Positions 61,696 through 64,000 of a stretch of DNA of 64,000 nt are shown here, one piece after another. The stretch comes from Alistipes sp. (GTDB lineage: Bacteria > Bacteroidota > Bacteroidia > Bacteroidales > Rikenellaceae). The DNA lies in NCBI GenBank assembly GCA_017451685.1, contig JAFTNV010000041.1, positions 1 through 64,000 on the forward strand, given 5' to 3'. Position 1 is the first letter of the stretch, and each line of letters starts with the position of its first letter. The notes below the pieces were generated by a model. That model had not been told where the DNA came from. It worked only from the letters and a program-made list of their open reading frames with translations, and did not search any database. A program made the position numbers and the translations under genes.

Positions 61696-63147
61696 CTAAA
61701 TATCTTGTTCGTCGTCGTTGCCGGCAAAGGCGTTGCCCATCTTCTCGATTTTATCCTTCATCCATCCGAAGAAGCCGCCACCCTGGTTGCCGCCCTCGAC
61801 CTCTATGTCCTCCGTGTCGCTTGTCTCGGGGTCTACGGGCTTTATTGTCTCATGTGCAGGCTCCTCGTTGCGGGGGCTCTCTGTGGGGCGCTGCGTGTCG
61901 CGCTCGGGTGTTGCCGGCTGTCGCACGGGGGCAACATAGGGCTCGGGCGTGTGGCTTGGGTATGCGGGGCGCTCTGCCACGGCGCAGCTGCCACGCTTGG
62001 CGCCATAGATGAGGAGCGATGCCACGGTGGCGTATGCCGATGTCGTTATGTGCTCTGCCATGGTCTCGGTGAAGCCGTACTCGGGGAATACCGAGCGCAC
62101 ATCGTCGATGTCGAGCTCGCGAGCAAAGAGCTTTTCGATGTTGGGCATTGCTGCGCCACCTCCCGTGAGTAATACTATGGGGTTGAAGCGGCTGTCGCAG
62201 CGTGCCGCCTTAATCTCGTTGCGCACCCACTCGGCAATCTCCTTGAGGCGCGCCTCGATTATGGCTGCGAGGTTGCGGCGCAGAATGTTCTTGGGCGTGC
62301 CGTGGCGTGCCGTCGAGAAGATAATCTTGTCGTCGATGGTTGCCTCGGTTAGTGCCGAGCCATACTTAACCTTGAGGTTCTCGACATAGTTTGCCGGTAT
62401 GCCGTATGCGCGTATGTCGTCGTTGAGGGCATTTACGCCGAGGGGTATGGATGCTATGTGTCGCACCTTGCCATCCATGAGCACGGCAACATCCGTTAGT
62501 CCGCCACCGAGGTCTATTATGATGGCGCCCTCCTCTATATCCTCGGATGTAGCCACTGCGAGGTGCGAGATGAGCGTGTTGGGCACAAACTCCTTCACCT
62601 TGATGCCCTGGCGCAGCAGGCACTGGCGCAGGCGCTCACGCATGCTGCGGTCGGTGAGTATGAAGTTGTATGTTGCCGCGAGCACATGACCATAGGCGCC
62701 CACGGGCACGGCCACCTCCTTCTCGTCCACGGTGTAGCGCAGGGGCTCGATGGTTATTATCTCCTCGCGGTCGTCGGGGAGCTTCACGCTGCGCATGCGA
62801 CGGTCGAGGTCTTCGAGGTCGCGCTCGGTAATCTGGTTGCAGCCATTGCCGAGCTCGTCCTGCACGTAGACGTGATCCTTCACCTGCTCGCAGCGTATGA
62901 AGTCGCCCGCGAGGCCGGCATACGCCTCCGTAATCTTTATCCCCAGCCTCTGCTCTATGCGCTCCTTGGCGCTCTTCACAGCATCGCCCACCATCTTGTC
63001 GTTCTCCACACGTCCGGCATTCACTCCCTCGTGAGGCTCCGCTACGATGCCTAAAATGTTCACGCGGCCATCATCCTCTACTGCTCCTACGGCGATAACC
63101 ACGTTTGACGTACCCACGTCAATTGCTACAATCTGTTTACCTTTCAT
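61696..63147 (-). CDS. ftsA: Cell division protein FtsA
   Basis: A 483-residue actin-family ATPase that tethers FtsZ to the membrane. ATPase motifs are VAIDVGTSNV, IIIDLGGGLTDVAV and VLLTGGGAAMPN. A proline- and glutamate-rich linker (about 405-455) leads to the amphipathic membrane helix FFGWMKDKIEKMGNAF. It lies between ftsQ and ftsZ. Confidence 0.96.
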   Translation of the reverse strand: MKGKQIVAIDVGTSNVVIAVGAVEDDGRVNILGIVAEPHEGVNAGRVENDKMVGDAVKSAKERIEQRLGIKITEAYAGLAGDFIRCEQVKDHVYVQDELGNGCNQITERDLEDLDRRMRSVKLPDDREEIITIEPLRYTVDEKEVAVPVGAYGHVLAATYNFILTDRSMRERLRQCLLRQGIKVKEFVPNTLISHLAVATSEDIEEGAIIIDLGGGLTDVAVLMDGKVRHIASIPLGVNALNDDIRAYGIPANYVENLKVKYGSALTEATIDDKIIFSTARHGTPKNILRRNLAAIIEARLKEIAEWVRNEIKAARCDSRFNPIVLLTGGGAAMPNIEKLFARELDIDDVRSVFPEYGFTETMAEHITTSAYATVASLLIYGAKRGSCAVAERPAYPSHTPEPYVAPVRQPATPERDTQRPTESPRNEEPAHETIKPVDPETSDTEDIEVEGGNQGGGFFGWMKDKIEKMGNAFAGNDDEQDI

Positions 63148-63184
63148 CGTTATATCTGTTTTTATCTATTTTTTCGTGTCAACG

Positions 63185-64000
63185 CTATTTGCATACCACC
63201 TGACCGTCGTAGCGGAGGCTTATCCTTCGGTACTTATCCCAGCCGATGTTGTCTAATCCCTCGTGGTAGAAGAGGCGGAGGTCGTCAAGCTTCTTTTCGA
63301 GCCTCTCCGTCGTGCCGAGGTCTATCACGAAGCGCCCTGAGCGCGGTATCATCGCCAGCTGTAGGGGCTTACCCTCGCCTCCCGTCGCTATGAGCTGCAC
63401 CACCTCGGCGCTCCAGAAGTCGCTCTTGCCCACAGCCACGAGGAAGGATATCAGACGGTTAATCTCGCCCTCGATGCCACGTATCTCCTTCTGCCTGTGG
63501 CGTATGTCGCCTATGGCGCGGTCTATGGCGGCAATCTCGCCCTTTATGCTTCGCTCCACGGCGCTATGCTTGGCGCGTGCCTCGGTCTTCTGCTGCTTGA
63601 GTGCCGCCGCCAATATCTCGGCCTCCTCGTCGGAGGTGAAGATGCCACGCTTTACGTTCAGGCGTGTGACCTCACGTAGGCGGGCATTGTTATCCTTCAG
63701 CGCCTCGAAGTGCGGTATCTTGGACTCCTCGAGCTCCTCGATGCGCCTGTCGAGCAGGGCGATGGTGTCGGCAACCATATCCTTCACATAGCCCTTGTAC
63801 GTGGCGCTAAAGAGAGGCTTGTAGTCGCCCGTGATTACGGGCACGTGTACGCTGTAGCCATCCGTCGCGGGGAGCAGGTAGCCCTCCTTCGTCAGGTACA
63901 TGTCGTAGCCCGTGAGGCGTAGGCGCGCTATGGGCTCACGCTGGCGTATGTCTATGTTCACATGGCCGTCATACGTGGTGTATACGTTGGCCTCCTCCAC
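63185..64000 (-). CDS. ftsQ: Cell division protein FtsQ (partial, N-terminus off the edge)
   Basis: The last 271 residues of an FtsQ-like protein, from EEANVYTTYDGHVNIDIRQREPIARLR on. The POTRA-to-beta-domain region is recognisable (GYLLPATDGYSVHVPVITGDYK). An insert of about 110 residues, mostly charged and heptad-like (about residues 84-190 of the fragment), separates it from the final strands FVIDLGTTERLEKKLDDLR. FtsQ normally lacks such a coiled coil. The gene runs beyond base 64000. Confidence 0.85.
   Translation of the reverse strand: MEEANVYTTYDGHVNIDIRQREPIARLRLTGYDMYLTKEGYLLPATDGYSVHVPVITGDYKPLFSATYKGYVKDMVADTIALLDRRIEELEESKIPHFEALKDNNARLREVTRLNVKRGIFTSDEEAEILAAALKQQKTEARAKHSAVERSIKGEIAAIDRAIGDIRHRQKEIRGIEGEINRLISFLVAVGKSDFWSAEVVQLIATGGEGKPLQLAMIPRSGRFVIDLGTTERLEKKLDDLRLFYHEGLDNIGWDKYRRISLRYDGQVVCK

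Overview
The window is chromosomal DNA from a member of the Bacteroidales. The evidence is the family-typical promoters (TTG or TTTG, 19-20 bp, then TAnnTTTG), the near-absence of Shine-Dalgarno sequences, the many short lipoproteins, GldE between ftsZ and a phosphopantetheinyl transferase, a type-2 EF-G with the Bacteroidetes-style DCPGSDDF switch, and an ExbB/ExbD cluster with two ExbD genes. The GC-rich core resembles Rikenellaceae such as Alistipes, but that placement is a guess. No rRNA, tRNA, CRISPR array, insertion sequence or integrase was seen.

Layout. 1-3.05 kb is accessory: the tail of an upstream gene, a small SLOG/DprA-like gene with a structured leader, an SMR exporter, a hexapeptide acetyltransferase, a lipoprotein, and a decayed gene that looks like a fusion of an EamA permease start to a DUF169 tail. 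3.2-23.1 kb is a clearly AT-rich operon of ten tightly packed genes with one strong promoter and one terminator. It is the most unusual part of the window. It encodes three Hsp70/actin-fold ATPases, two bitopic proteins with signal peptides (one with a long cytoplasmic coiled coil), two membrane-anchored small proteins, and a 2027-residue polytopic protein. That protein joins a SEDS (FtsW/RodA-like) polymerase region to a penicillin-binding transpeptidase with intact SxxK, SxN and KTG motifs. Two unrecognised proteins bracket the set. It reads as a self-contained peptidoglycan synthase with its own actin/Hsp70-like scaffold.

23.2-35 kb carries a cysteine-repeat lipoprotein, a lolE-menG-SPOR cluster, a pullulanase lipoprotein, a beta-barrel protein, a candidate small RNA, an Abi/HEPN protein, a GH123-like lipoprotein, a GNAT, a second copy of the SLOG gene with its leader, and the genes for DUF169, TfoX-N and flavoredoxin-like proteins. 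35-46.3 kb is core metabolism: M13 peptidase, pgk, tkt, kbl, queD, polA and superoxide reductase. 46.3-54 kb holds the exbB-exbD cluster, ansA, tatD, dprA and glutamine synthetase. 54-64 kb holds EF-G2, a MATE exporter, a phosphopantetheinyl transferase, gldE and the division genes ftsZ, ftsA and ftsQ (cut by the edge). A 64-bp tandem repeat array lies between ftsA and ftsZ.
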